From assembly GCA_036417435.1 (NCBI GenBank), contig CM070899.1, positions 148,566,237-148,630,236 on the forward strand: a DNA stretch of 64,000 nt. Direction: 5' to 3'. This DNA is from Inia geoffrensis. Its lineage: Eukaryota > Chordata > Mammalia > Artiodactyla > Iniidae. The position numbers were made by a program, and so were the translations under genes. The notes beneath the pieces are model-generated. The model searched no databases. It saw nothing but the letters and a program-made list of their open reading frames with translations, and was not told the DNA's origin. Below, piece after piece: positions 1 through 10,799 of this stretch; the stretch's first letter is position 1, and every line of letters begins with the position of its first letter.

Positions 1-1260
1 TAGTGTCCAGCAATCCAGTGCCAAATCCTTGGTCCACTCACTCTCTCACTTCCAGCAGAACAATTTTATACGTTTGCCCTTTTATTCAAGCCTCTAACAT
101 CTCCCTAACTCTTTCTTTCAGCTTGTATTCTTGATTCCTACTTAAGAAAAGTGATGCAATCATTAGAGAGCTTCTCCACCACCGTACTTAGCCACTCTAG
201 CATTTACACGCTGCCTTCCCACCTCTTACTATAGAAACAATGCTCTTTAAGACTTGCCTGTACTCACGGTCTCAAATTCCTCTTCTTCAACTATCTCTTA
301 AAATAACCTTCTTAAATTCAGTGAAGTATCTGTCTCCATCACTCCGCCAAAGCCATGCTTCTCCAGGCCACCAATAACCTCTACATTTTTAACTCCAATG
401 GCTAATTGTCAGCCTCAGTTGACTTGTCAGCAGTATTTGGGGAAGTTTATCATTCCCTCCAAATTCTTACACTTTTCCCCCTTCACTTTGCATCCAGAAC
501 ATTACTTTCTTGGTTTTCTTGCTATTACGCTGGCCGTTTCTCAGTTGCCTTGGCTGATTTCTCCTCTTTTTTAATTTGGGTGATCTAGAACTTCATTCTC
601 GCTTTTCTTCCTTATCTACCCTCACTTCCTTTGTGCTCCCATACTGCCCCATAGCTTTAAATAACATCCATATGCAATGACTCCAAAATTTATATTTCCA
701 ACATGAGCTTCTCTCTTGAACTCTAAACTCCTGCAGCTACCTTTCTATGTCTGCATTAAAGATTCCCAACACACCTCAAACTTTTTTTTTTTTTTTGGCT
801 GCTTTGGGTCTTCATTGTGGAGCGTGGGCTTCTCATTGCGGTGGCTTCTCTTGTTGTGGAGCACGGGTTCTAAGTGCACAGTCTTCAGTAGTTGTGGTTC
901 GTGGGCTCTAGAACGCAGGCTCAGTAGTTGTGGCGCATGGGCTTAGTTGCTCCGTGGCATGTGGGATCTTCCCGGACCAGGGCTCGAACCCGTGTCCCCT
1001 GCACTGGCAGGTGGATTCTTAACCACTGTGCCACCAGGGAAGCCCCACACCTAAAACTTAATGTGTGCTCCTCTTATTCCCCCCATCATACACCTGCTGC
1101 ACCCCAATTTCCTCATCTCATTCATTCATTCCTTTTTAGGGCAAAATCCTTCCAGCCATTGTTGATACTTCATTTTCTTTCATACCCCATGTCCATGCTA
1201 TTATTCAAAGATATCCAGCAGATTTGCTAAACAATACCTTCTTAGTGACTTCCCTGTTAT
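1..1260 (+). mobile_element. Fossil L2 (CR1-clade) LINE, reverse transcriptase region
   Basis: Translation near 406-588 gives a degraded RT core: a DLSAVFGEVYHSL block, where the family has an AFD-type motif, followed by LLSWFSCYYAGR. At about 680-705 the sequence that should encode the YADD catalytic box has lost one base, so it reads Y-A-M-T-P. Stops and frameshifts are scattered throughout. The copy continues past a nested SINE (783-1046), and the flanks join cleanly when the SINE is removed. The remaining stretch to about 1260 reads as the LKLN region downstream of the RT core. It is a dead relic; the family assignment rests on motif order recognised by eye. Confidence 0.65.
783..1046 (-). 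mobile_element. CHR-type SINE, older long form, nested in L2
   Basis: On the minus strand it begins GGGCTTCCCTGGTGGCACAG and ends in a poly(A) seen here as 15 T at 782-796. The body keeps the older CHR layout with repeated AGTAGTTGTGG-type segments. Direct repeats of about 12 bases, ACACCTCAAACTT before and ACACCTAAAACTT after, are the target-site duplication. It splits the L2 RT relic. Confidence 0.88.
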
Positions 1261-1364
1261 AAACTGTGTGACATCTCCTCTAAAACTTACTATGTCTTCC
1301 CCTGGTTAATTTTTCTCCACATTTATCAAATACTTATGTAGAACACACTTATATATTCCTTTAA

Positions 1365-1575
1365 GTACCATTATAGATATTAATTCATATAAGTTTCAAA
1401 TGTCCCTATGAGATAGATAGTAGTATTATCACCCCATTCTATAGATGAGAAAATGGAGGCATTGAGAAGTTAATAACTTGTCCAAGTCACACAGTTGGCA
1501 AGAGACAGAACTGAGACTGAAATCAAGAAGTCTAACTGCATAGTCTGCACCCAGCCATTACAACATGCTGCCTTT
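1365..1575 (-). mobile_element. MIR SINE fragment
   Basis: Contains the reverse-complement MIR core: CCCCATTCTATAGATGAG, then a GGAGGCATTGAG and AAGTCACACAG series. The order and spacing fit MIR. It is strongly diverged, with no visible target-site duplication. Confidence 0.75.
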
Positions 1576-1790
1576 CCAAAGTATTTATAACCTTCTGGCA
1601 TCATTCATTTACTTACTGTCTGGCTCCCTCCTCTAGAATGTTAGGTTTATTAGGGTAGGGGTGTTTTAATGTTTTTGTCACTACTATGGTCCCAGACTCA
1701 CAATAGCCTCTAAGACATAGTACCAACTCAATAAATATTTCTTCCATGAAAGAATGGGGGTCTGCATCAGCAGAAAGCAATGTGATTCCA
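1576..1790 (+). mobile_element. L2 3' end fragment
   Basis: CTCCCTCCTCTAGAATGTTAG, a short gap, then CATAGTACCAACTCAATAAATATTTC resembles the L2 3' tail (the CTAGAATGTgAG and CTCAATAAATaTTT signatures). It may be the 3' end of the same L2 copy as 1-1260, separated by the MIR. Confidence 0.55.
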
Positions 1791-2217
1791 AAGTGAACAG
1801 AATATTCATTCAAGAAGTCTATGTAGCATAAGGCACTCTAATAAAAGGGGGGGCTTGAATTATTTATTTTAATTGGCTATAGTTATTAAAGCTTGATTTT
1901 TCCAACTGTGATCAGCATGAATATAAATAAGTGGGTGATATCTCAGGCATTCAATCTAATGCTTGCTAGAAGTTTTAGCAAAGTATAAGTAAATTTCAGC
2001 TCCAAAGAGCAGGGTTCAAGGGCTGGAAATCAGATTAAGAGGCTGATGAGAGTAGGGAAAGACTGGATAATCACTGATAAGGTCAAGGATAGTTATTGAT
2101 AGGCTATGCCCATTTTAAGTTGTATCAACTCTTCCTCTTTAAATATAAGACAACTTGCTCCTGCAGGATGCCATCTCAAGGAAATGGGTGATTTGCCCTC
2201 CATTTAAAAACAAAATA

Positions 2218-2434
2218 GGGCTTCCCTGGTGGCGCAGTGGTTGGGAGTCCGCCTACCAATGCAGGGGACAGGGGTTCGTGCCCCGGTCCGGGAAGATCCC
2301 ACATGCTGCGGAGCGGCTGGGCCCGTGAGCTATGGCCGCTGAGCCTGCGCGTCCGGAGCCTGTGCTCCGCAACGGGAGAGGCTACAACAGTGAGAGGCCC
2401 GTTTACCGCCAAAAATAAATAAATAAAAATAAAT
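2218..2434 (+). mobile_element. CHR SINE
   Basis: Full-length copy from GGGCTTCCCTGGTGGCGCAG through an intact pol III B-box-like GGTTCGTGCCC to an AAATAAATAAAAATAAAT tail. The target-site duplication AAAAACAAAATA lies at 2206-2217 and 2435-2446. It still carries many CpGs, suggesting a fairly young insertion. Confidence 0.93.
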
Positions 2435-2504
2435 AAAAACAAAATAAAATATAGTTATTAACCAACTCCTACAAGACCCACACCATGCCAGGTGCTTTGG
2501 GTAC

Positions 2505-2735
2505 AATGTTTAGGATTTGGAGTCAGACTGCCTGGCATTGCCAGTGAGAAACTGAGTGACCCCAGGCCAATTGCTCACTGTCTCCAAGCCTTAATTTCTT
2601 TGTCTAGGAAATGAAAATAATGAGTAGGTAGGATAGAAATCTGAAGAGAGTGTTCACTTAGTAGACGCAGTAAGGCTATCAGCATAGTACCTGAGATGTC
2701 ATAGCACTCAGTAAATATGAGCAATTAATATTCAT
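2505..2735 (+). mobile_element. MIR SINE
   Basis: Sense-strand MIR: GGAGTCAGACTGCCTGG, then a GTGACCCCAGGCCAATTGCTCACT block, a CTTAATTTCTTTGTCTAGGAAATG core, and an end of CACTCAGTAAATATGAGCAATTA. Nearly full length and old. Confidence 0.8.
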
Positions 2736-2749
2736 CACACACCTGGCCC

Positions 2750-2880
2750 GCCAGTGAGGTAGAGAGCTAAGGCACTTGTGCTCAAATCACTCAAGTTATT
2801 TACTCAGTCACTTGTGATTGACAGAGCTGGGATTCAGGTCTCAGTTGGCCTGACTCCTTGTCTACCATACGACATTATTG
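2750..2880 (-). mobile_element. MIR fragment
   Basis: Minus-strand 5' half of a MIR: a CTTGTGATTGACAGAGCTGGGATTCAGG block followed by CTGACTCC. It lies between two other MIR copies, so three old copies sit in tandem here. Confidence 0.55.
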
Positions 2881-2949
2881 CCCCTTGGACTACTTTCTTG
2901 AATGTAATAGTAACAATATTAATAATCAGATCTCTCATGCGCTTGGAAA

Positions 2950-3130
2950 TTATGATGTACGAGGCTTATTCTGGGGGCTTTCCATGTATTAACTCATTTC
3001 AACTTCACAGCAGCCTCATGGAGGAGACCCTAACCTTAGTCACCAAAATAGACACAGAGAGAGCAGCACATGACCAAGGTTACATAGCTAGTATGGGACA
3101 AATCTGTGAGGCCAACCATGCAGTTTATCT
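2950..3130 (-). mobile_element. MIR fragment
   Basis: CATGTATTAACTCATTTCAAC, CAGCAGCCTCATGGAGG and GACCAAGGTTACATAGCTAG occur in the order expected for an inverted MIR core and 3' part. Confidence 0.7.
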
Positions 3131-3134
3131 CTAA

Positions 3135-3729
3135 ACCACACAGCCCAAGAAACTACCAGAAGGTAAACTTTTAATGGAAAATGGTGATTCCAATTCCAAG
3201 TTTTCCTGCTCATAAACTTTTGCTATAATTAAACCTCAATTTTTTTTCCCCAGTTTCAAGTCCAGTTTCATATGTGCTCTGTAACACAGTAATTAGCAGT
3301 AACAATAGTTATAACGTCTTGTCCTATGCTGGAAAATCTGACACTCACTAAAGCAGATAATCTAAATAATTTATATTAATTGCATGAGGTTTTTAGGAAT
3401 AATCTGCCTGAAACAACTCTGAAATGAGAGGATTAAAAGGCAGAGATAATTCTCAGCAGCTGCTGAAAAGGCAGTATGCAGAGGCGTGACTGACACCAGC
3501 CTGTCAGCTTCAAGTCAAAGCACGCCTTTTCTTCAATTGTTTAGCCTACATTTTGTAGCCAGGACAGTCAGTTAGACCATTCACTGGTCATCGAACAAGT
3601 TATTTTGACCAAGAATCTCCCTTTGTGTTTCTAAACTCTAGACCCTTCATAACCTAAATATTTCTGCTTTCTCCTCCTATAGCTGAGCTTAATTTTACAG
3701 TTACAGAAATATAGGCATGGGTTTATGGT
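3135..3729. other. Unassigned sequence
   Basis: About 600 bases in which I recognise no gene or repeat family. It is AT-rich with scattered stops in all frames and no splice-site or exon pattern I can support. Confidence 0.4.
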
Positions 3730-4116
3730 TTTGTTAGTTTCCTAGGGCTGCTGTAACAAAGTCCCAGAGACCAAGTGGCTTAAACAACAGAAATTTATTT
3801 TCTCACAGTTCTGGAGGCCTCACAATTCCTCACAATTCTCACTTCTTTCGAGGCCTTTCCCCTTGGCTTGTAGATGGCTGTCTTTTCCCTGTGTCTTCAC
3901 GTGGTCTTCCCTCTGTGCTTGTGCTTATCTGAGTTCTAATCTTCTCTTCCTAGAAGGACACCAGTCATGTTGGATCAGAGCCCAACCTAATGATCTCATT
4001 CTAAGTTAATTACCTCTTTCAAGGCCTTATCTCCAAATACAGTCACATGCTGGCATACTGGGGGTTAGGACTTCAACATATGAATTTTCAGGGGATGCAA
4101 TTCAGTCCCTAAGACT
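3730..4116 (-). mobile_element. Solo LTR of the ERVL-MaLR (MLT1-like) group
   Basis: The reverse complement opens TTAGGGACTGAATTGCATCC and runs through CCAGTATGCCAGCATGTGAC and a GGCCTTGAAAGAGGTAATT-type block. It closes with CTGTGAGAAAATAAATTTCTG, TTGTTTAAGCCAC and CAGCAGCCCTAGGAAACTAA. That order is the MLT1 signature, including its AATAAA site. The copy has small deletions and no second LTR or internal region, so it is a solo LTR. Confidence 0.78.
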
Positions 4117-4364
4117 GGTAGATCTCAATGTACTGAAGCCAATTTTTTTTGTTTTTTTTCAGTCACCTGCATCATTAGCACCCTCTCCCCTGTCCAGGGA
4201 AGTCTTTGGGGGACAGTGGGAGCATCTGTGCATGTGGACAATTCCCATTTAGTCACACTGATTCCTGTTCTACAAGAGTTGAAACATCAGGCCATAGATG
4301 TCCCCATCTGTAGTCTGCAGTGTAACTTTTTGGAAGGGAGAAGTAAAAAATAATTCACATATGC

Positions 4365-4560
4365 TCAGTACCTGTGAAGCCTACGAAAAATGCAAGGCTG
4401 TGTCTTTTACATACTGTGTTTCATTTGAAACTCTCAATAGCCTATGAGACAGGTTTTATTATCCCAGTTTTAGAGATCCAAAAAAATGAACTTCAGAGAA
4501 TTTAATAAGCTTGTCAAAAAGTTACATAATTAGTAATGGCAGAACGAGTAGGTTTAAATT
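4365..4560 (-). mobile_element. MIR fragment
   Basis: Inverted MIR: TCTCAATAGCCTATGAGACAGG, ATTATCCCAGTTTTAGAGA, then AAAAAGTTACATAATTAGTAATGGCAGA matching the minus-strand accession block. It borders the purine microsatellite that follows. Confidence 0.68.
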
Positions 4561-4566
4561 CAAGCT

Positions 4567-4661
4567 AGAAGGAGAGAGAGAAACGGAGGGAGGGGGAGAG
4601 AGAGAGAGAAAAGGAAGGAAGGAAGGAGGGAGGGAGGGAGGGAGAAAGAAAGAAAGGAAAA

Positions 4662-4728
<67 letters not shown>

Positions 4729-4765
4729 GGAAACAAGGAAAGGAAAGAAAGAAAGAAATCTGGGG
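4567..4765. repeat. Purine-only microsatellite, (GAAA)n with (GGAA)n and (GGAGA)n
   Basis: About 200 bases with almost no pyrimidine on the + strand, including a long uninterrupted GAAA run near 4660-4728. Flanking motifs shift from GAGAGA and GGGA to GAAA. Lys/Glu/Arg or Phe/Leu/Ser frames across it are artefacts of the repeat. Confidence 0.95.
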
Positions 4766-4769
4766 ATGG

Positions 4770-6435
4770 AGGTCAAAAGGGTACGAAGAAGAAGAAACAA
4801 ATGAATTACGTTGAAAACCACTAGGACAGCGTTTGATCTCAGCAGAAAAGTTTAAATGCACATTTTCCCCCCAAATAAGCCATTTTATAGCACAATAAAA
4901 GAGCGTGATACAATCTAATGCTATCCGTTTGTTTAATCCTCCCCAGACACCGATCATGTGGGCCCCAGAACACTTTACAGGCCCAATCACTGGCCTTACT
5001 TTCACCTAACACTTCAGGGAAGCCAGCTGTGTGGTGACACAGGCTCCTTATTCTCCTGGGTTTGTATACTCCTAGGCCTGTACGTCTTAGTATCAACACT
5101 TTGGACCAATTAATTCTAACTGAAGATAAAGATACTTGTGTAAGAATCAACTGGGAGGAAGACACCGGCAGGGGTAGAATAGCAAAAATCAAGAATTTTT
5201 GTGGTGTACAAAGAAACCAAGTGAAGAAGAGGAAAAACTCATATAAGGCCATTACTTTGTTAGCTTTTGACAGACAAGATGGGCAGGAGATGGCTTATCA
5301 TATTTGCTGGTGGGCATGAGGGTCATGGAAAAGGTAATTCTTAGGAATTTTGGTAAGTTTCTGGGTCCACAGACTGCTTCTGGGTTCCACTGGGTATGGA
5401 AACATCTGTGGTTGAGAAATACTGACTACGTTGGTACCCAGGTTTCCTTCTACCTTCAGAATGACTAGCTCTCTACATCCAGTGAAGCCAGTTTCCCCAA
5501 GAACTTCTGGATTATACCTGCTTGGCACACATGGTCATGTGCATGGGACGTGGGTACCAAAAGATGAAAAACAGATTAGTGGACTGTTGAAGAAGTTTCT
5601 AGGAGCAAAAGCTAGTTGAAGATCCTTTCCTAATGCTAAGAGGGGCTCATATTAAAGGTCAGCTTTACAAGGCTCCACAGGGCTTATAAATAAAACAGAT
5701 GAACCAAAGATTAAATCATAATGTGACACAGATATGGGTCCCAGAGGCAGTCTGTAAAGACAGGCACCCATTTCAGAGAAGAGCATCCCTTGTCCCCTGG
5801 GGAAAACAAAGCAAAACAAAAAATACAAAACAGAAAGGAAAGAACTCCATCTTTCTTCAGGACCAACCAAGTTACTCTGGCTCTGTTTATTATTTGTTTT
5901 TCAAGTGAAGAGGGGGAAAGAGACGACAGCATTATGAAGCCATAAGCTCTGGAAACTCAAGCTGGGACATGTTTTGGCTTGCCCTAAATTTAATGCAATT
6001 TTTATATATGGACATATAAAGTATATATTTTTGGAATTTCCTCAAGATAACTACATGGTAATCCCCACTTCTGAATTCCGGCCGAACTATTATAATGCTG
6101 TTGTGAACTTTATTTCCTACCACACCAAGGAGGGAGACAGAGAGGAACTGAGAAGTTGGAGTATTCAGATATTACATGTAATAATAGGGTCATAAAATCT
6201 ATGTAAAATTTAATGCAAGAGGGCTGTGGGCACCCAACAATGCAAGTCAGGAGATAATGCAGATGGAAAGTAGTGTTGAGTTTCCAGAAAGTAGTATATT
6301 TTCTCTAATTTTACTGAAAGGTATACAATAGCACTCCTTTTTGCCAATCCATGTGTGAGTTTTGAACATGTTTTTAGACATGTTTTGTAAGCCATTTCCC
6401 ATTTGAAGAAAATAACCACCATCATAATAAAAGTA
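4770..6435. other. Unassigned unique sequence
   Basis: No gene or repeat family recognised in about 1.7 kb. Frames of 60-137 codons occur on both strands, but overlapping frames on opposite strands share the same stretches and none shows a domain or low-stop codon structure. I leave them uncalled. Confidence 0.4.
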
Positions 6436-6439
6436 AAAA

Positions 6440-6625
6440 TAGCTCTTATTGCATTTGTTCTATGCAGTAGGCATTGTGCTAGGCAGTATTATTATCTGGA
6501 AATTCTCATAACAATCCTGAATGTTTTACTGTTTCTATCTCACTGATGAGAGTTCATAGAGGTTGAGATCTTAACCCATGTCATACACTGAATTCATGAC
6601 TCTTTGACTCCAGAAGCCATGATCT
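6440..6625 (-). mobile_element. MIR fragment
   Basis: GTAGGCATTGTGCTAGGCAG, TCTCATAACAATCCTGAATG and CACTGATGAGAGTTCATAGAGG follow MIR order in reverse, ending in a GACTCCAGAAGCCATG block. Confidence 0.68.
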
Positions 6626-6984
6626 TTCCAAAATACACATCCAGATCCAGCTTTTACATACACAACACTGTTATGGGCACTCCCTCTCATTGACTTGATA
6701 AATCCTGTGAAGACAAAATCATGGTTTCTTTTTTGCAACCCTGGAGTAAAACTCAGAATACTTTCATCGGCTTTAATGGCCTCTCCTTGGTTAATATGAA
6801 ACGATTTACCTCAACACCTAGATTCTTCTTCATGTGAGTCACACAGTGGTGAGAACACAGAGACAACATTTGTACACATGAACAAAAAATAAACCGAAAT
6901 CAATTTACTTTGGGAAATTGGTGATTTTTTAAAAATTATTTAAGAAAAGTCTAGAAAGTCTACAGTAGTGATTGGTAAGATGAT

Positions 6985-7225
6985 CTCTAATGCTGCATTG
7001 TCTAGCTTTAAATCTCATTTTGTCATTTCCTGGCTAAGTGACCTTGAACATGTTCCTTAATTTCTCTGCACTACATTTTTTTTTTTTTTCACTTCTCTCT
7101 CTCTTCGGTGGTACCTGCCTGGGCAAGGTGGTTGCAGGGATTATATGATACAGTGATTAAAACAGTCCATGGTACATAGTAGGTACTCAATATTTACAGT
7201 TATTATTACTACTGTTAATATCATT
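6985..7225 (+). mobile_element. MIR SINE, interrupted by a T-run
   Basis: Sense MIR: TGGCTAAGTGACCTTGAACATG, TTCCTTAATTTCTCTGCAC, then a T13 insertion or expansion at about 7077-7089. GGTGGTACCTGCC and GTACATAGTAGGTACTCAATA complete the 3' half. Confidence 0.72.
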
Positions 7226-7436
7226 AGCGTCATTACTTCTCTTGACTTCAACTCTCCATTTCATCAGGTGCGTGGAACATGAAATGGGACCAGTTAACTA
7301 GAGGCCAGCTGTGCAGTACATGGATCTGGGATGCAGTCACCTCTAGCCTTGATTTGACATCTGGTCTCTGTGTGACAGAGTTTTGTTACCAGTAGTTTCC
7401 TAGATTCCTAAAACACCATACGTTAAAAATTAAAAG

Positions 7437-8952
7437 CAGAATAAGTCACATTTACAGATAATTGATTTTTTTTTTTTTTTTTTTGCAGTACGCAGGCCTC
7501 TCACTGTTGTGGCCTCTCCCGTTGCGGAGCACAGGCTCTGGACGCGCAGACTCAGCGGCCATGGCTCACGGGCCCTGCCGCTCCGCGGCATGTGGGATCT
7601 TCCCGGACCAGGGCACGAACCCGTGTCCCCTGCATCAGCAGGCGGACTCTCAACCACTGCACCACCAGGGAAGCACCCAGATAATTGATTTTTGATAAGA
7701 GTTACAAGATGACTCAATGGGGAAAGGAGAGTCTTTTCAACAAGTGGTGTTGGGTCGACTACATATCCACATGTAAAAGAATAAAGTTGGACTCATACCT
7801 CACACCACATACAAAAATTTATTCCAAATGGGTCATAGATGTAAGCCTAAGAGCTAAAACTATAAAACCCTTAGAAGGAAGTTTATGAGTAAATTTTAGG
7901 GACTAGGGTTAGTCAAAGCCTTGCTAGACATGACAGCAACAAGACAAGCTATGAAAGAAACAAATAGATAAATTTGACTTAATAAGAATTGAAATATTTT
8001 GCATTTCAAAGAATACCATCAAAACAGTGAAAAGACAACACACAAAAGGGAAAAAGTATTTGCAAATAATAGCTGTATCTGGAATATACAAAGAACTTTT
8101 AAACTCAATAATTAAAAAAAAATAACACAATTAAAAATGGATAAAGGATCTGAATAGATAATTTTCCAAAGCAGATATACAAATGGACAATAAACTCATG
8201 AAAACATTCTCAGCATCTCTAGCCATTAGGGAAATGCAAACAAAACCAAACTGAGACACCACTTCACACCCACTAGGATGGCTGTAATCAAAAAGACAGA
8301 TAGTAACAAATGTTGGAGAGAAAGTGGAGAAATTGGAACACTTATATGGTGTTGATGAGACTGTAAAACAGTGCATCTCCTTTGGAAAACAGTCTGGCAG
8401 TTCCTGAGAGGTTAAACATAGAGTCACCACTTGCCCCAACATTTCTAAGTCATACCCAAGAAAAATTAGAAAACATATGTACACAACAAAATGTGCACAC
8501 AAATTTTTATAGCCGCTTTATGCATAATAGTAAAAAAGAAAGAGAGGAAACAACCCAAATGATAATCAACTGATGAGTGAATAAGTAAATGGTATATAGC
8601 AATGCAATGCATATTATTTAGCCAGAAAAAAAAGAAAAAAACGAAGTATTGATACATGCTACAACATGAAATAACCTTGAAAACATTATGCTCAGTGAAA
8701 AAAGCAAGTCATGAAAGACCACATAGTGTATAATTCTATATTTGTATGAAACATTTAGAATAGGCAAATCCACAGAGACAGAATTACTGGGTTAGTGTTT
8801 GCCTAGGACTGTGGGGCTTGGGGGGTCAGTGATTGCTAATAGTTATGTAGTTTTTATAAGGGCGATGAAGATGTTCTAAAATTAATTGTGGTAATGGTTA
8901 CATAACTGTATGAATATACTAAAAGCCACTGAATTGTATAAAAAAAAAAGAG
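7437..8952 (+). mobile_element. Old L1, ORF2 C-terminal part and 3' UTR
   Basis: Relic ORF2 tail: CAATGGGGAAAGGAGAGTC, CAACAAGTGGTGTTGGG and later GGAAATGCAAACAAAACCA match the L1 ORF2 C-terminal series, with many stops. It continues through an eutherian-type L1 3' UTR (CACATAGTGTATAATTC, GGTAATGGTTACATAACTG, CACTGAATTGTATA) to A10 at 8941-8950. A SINE splits the first 30 bases from the rest. It is clearly older than the L1s at 23.9, 39.4 and 58.7 kb. Confidence 0.82.
7471..7678 (-). mobile_element. CHR SINE nested in old L1
   Basis: Minus-strand copy. The poly(A) is the T-run to 7484 and the head is at about 7678. The duplication CAGATAATTGATTTTT at 7455-7470 and 7679-7694 is a perfect 16-base match. 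A single base change breaks the usual GGGAAGCCC head to GGGAAGCACCC. Confidence 0.93.
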
Positions 8953-9410
8953 AGAGATTGTGGCTTTAAAAGAATTAACAGAACAAATGACACAGACCAA
9001 ATCGCCTCATCATGAGGGAGAGTCCTAAGACTTTAGTATTGGTAAAGATGAAGTAAGAATGATCTCAAAATTAATAACCTGAGAAATAGGTGCAGTTCAG
9101 CACATGTTTCAAATCAGAAATCAACATAGTCCTAAATCTTTATAGAGAAATAAATCCTGCCAGAATCCCTCTCTTCTGGGTGGTATTATGTGGTGAAATC
9201 TACAGATAAAATAAATGTCTTGTCACACAACACTAACATCTAGGATTATACACCAACAGTCCACCCATATCAAAAAATAAGAAAACTGCATGCATGGCAA
9301 TTGAGTTATTGTCATTACAAAACCCTGGAATAATTCTCTTCCTTGGCCTAAGTTCCAGACCTAATAAGAGAGCAAAGTTCTGTCAATTCTTCATCAGTAA
9401 TGTTTCTTTC
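8953..9410. other. Unassigned sequence
   Basis: No gene or repeat assigned. It lies between an old L1 3' end and the next L1 fragment. Confidence 0.35.
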
Positions 9411-9870
9411 TTTTTTTAATTAATTTTTATTGGAGTATAGTGGCTTTACAGTGTTGTGTTAGTTTCTGCTGTACAGCAAAATGGATCAGCTATACATATA
9501 CATATATCCCCTTTTTTGGATTTCTTTCCCATTTAGGTCACCACAGTGCATTAAGTAGAGTTCCCTGTCCTATATACAGCAGCTGTCCCTGACCTTTTTG
9601 GCACCAGGGACCGGTTTCGTGGAAGACAATTTTTCCATGGACTGGGGGTGGGGGGGTGATTGTTCAGGCGGTAATTTGAGCGATGGGGAGCGATGGGGAG
9701 CAGCAGATGAAGCTTCGCTCGCTTGCCTGCCACTCACCTCCTGCTCTGTGGCCCGGTTCCTAACAGGCCACGGACCGATACCGGTCCGTGACCCAGGGGT
9801 TGGGGACCCCTGCTGTACAGTATGTTCTCATTAGTTGTCTATTTTATACATAGTATCAATAATGTATACG
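9411..9870 (-). mobile_element. L1 3'-end fragment, split by a hAT element
   Basis: Minus-strand L1 terminus: TTTTTATTGGAGTATAGTGG, TACAGTGTTGTGTTAGTTTC, GCTGTACAGCAAAATGGATC, then CATTAAGTAGAGTTCCCTGT. After the hAT insert (9580-9812) it resumes as ATGTTCTCATTAGTTGTC and TTTTATACATAGTATCAAT. The same terminus occurs at 48,490. It is a 5'-truncated copy. Confidence 0.85.
9580..9812. mobile_element. Short non-autonomous hAT transposon (MER1/Charlie-like)
   Basis: The termini are imperfect inverted repeats: left CAGCTGTCCCTGACC, right GGTTGGGGACCCCTG. The body is GC-rich (GGCACCAGGGACCGG, ACAGGCCACGGACCG, ACCGGTCCGTGACCC) and non-coding. Flanking 8-mers ATATACAG and CTGTACAG agree at 6 of 8 positions, consistent with a decayed hAT 8-base duplication. 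The unit GAGCGATGGGGA is doubled in tandem near 9677-9700. The subfamily name is from memory and less certain than the superfamily. Confidence 0.78.
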
Positions 9871-10079
9871 TGTCAATCCCTTACAAATGTCCTTTCTTAC
9901 CACCACTAGCATCTCATTACCTCATACCTATTTTGTTTCCGTAGCTACCCAAATATTCTCTGTTTTATCTAGGTTTACTTGTTTTCAATCTATTCAATAC
10001 GCTGCTGTCAGATAATCATCGCACATGGTTGTTATCATGTAATTCAACTATCCAGAAATATTCAGACAATTACCTGTTA

Positions 10080-10555
10080 CTCCCTCTAGAAAAGAAAAGT
10101 CCAAGTTTCTGATTTTGGTCCTCAAGGACATCCTTCTTTATGTGCCACACTTCTTATCTAAACTTACCTTCTGATTCTTCTCAAGTGCTCTTTTCCAGCT
10201 GGACTTTCCCTAAATGGAAGATCTGTTGGTATTTACCTTTCCACCCTGTCTTATTCTCAGTATATCCAAGTTCTACCAACCTTTAAAAATGCAGCACCTT
10301 CTTACTTTGTCACTTAATGCTAAGATCAAATTCTACCTTCGATGAAGTTTGACCTTTTTAAAGACACATTCCCTGACCCAAGCTACCATGTTTTCTGAAT
10401 CATCCTTAACACTCATCATGTTGCAATTCATCAAGTATTCGTCATATCCTGCCTTGTCTACCCAAGTGAATTTTAAGCATTTCAATAGTGTCATGACTTC
10501 AACTTTTGGGGAAAGCTTCTATAGACATGGTGAGTGCTCAATAAAAATAGCTCAT
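10080..10555 (+). mobile_element. L2 LINE 3' fragment
   Basis: CCTCAAGGACATCCTTCTTTATG, ACACATTCCCTGACCCAAGC and GGTGAGTGCTCAATAAAAATAG follow L2 3' order, including the terminal CTCAATAAA. Internal parts are badly diverged. Confidence 0.55.
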
Positions 10556-10654
10556 GAATATATAAAGAGAGATATCATCAACAAAACTGAATCACAGGGT
10601 TGTGGAATAAAAAATGTTGAGAGAAGGCTCTATATATCATCTAGCATAATCATT

Positions 10655-10790
10655 TTGTTGTGTAATTGAGGATGTTGAAGTCCAGAAATGGGAAGAGATA
10701 GGCACAAGACCTAACATATGTTCAATGTGAGAGTCAAGACTAGACTCTGGTTTTCTTATTCCTACTCTACTTTTCCCCACTAGAATAGAA
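10655..10790 (-). mobile_element. MIR fragment
   Basis: Inverted MIR-like series TTGAGGATGTTGAAGTCCAG, AGTCAAGACTAGACTCTGG. Partial and weak. Confidence 0.45.
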
Positions 10791-10799
10791 TGCTTAAAT

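Noticed and set aside
2218..2434. tRNA gene suggested by the B-box-like GGTTCGTGCCC
   Set aside because: It is the tRNA-derived head of a CHR SINE and cannot fold as a functional tRNA.
4511..5005. Open frames of about 100-146 codons rich in Lys/Glu/Arg or Phe/Leu/Ser
   Set aside because: They read through the GAAA microsatellite in both directions; open length is a by-product of the repeat.
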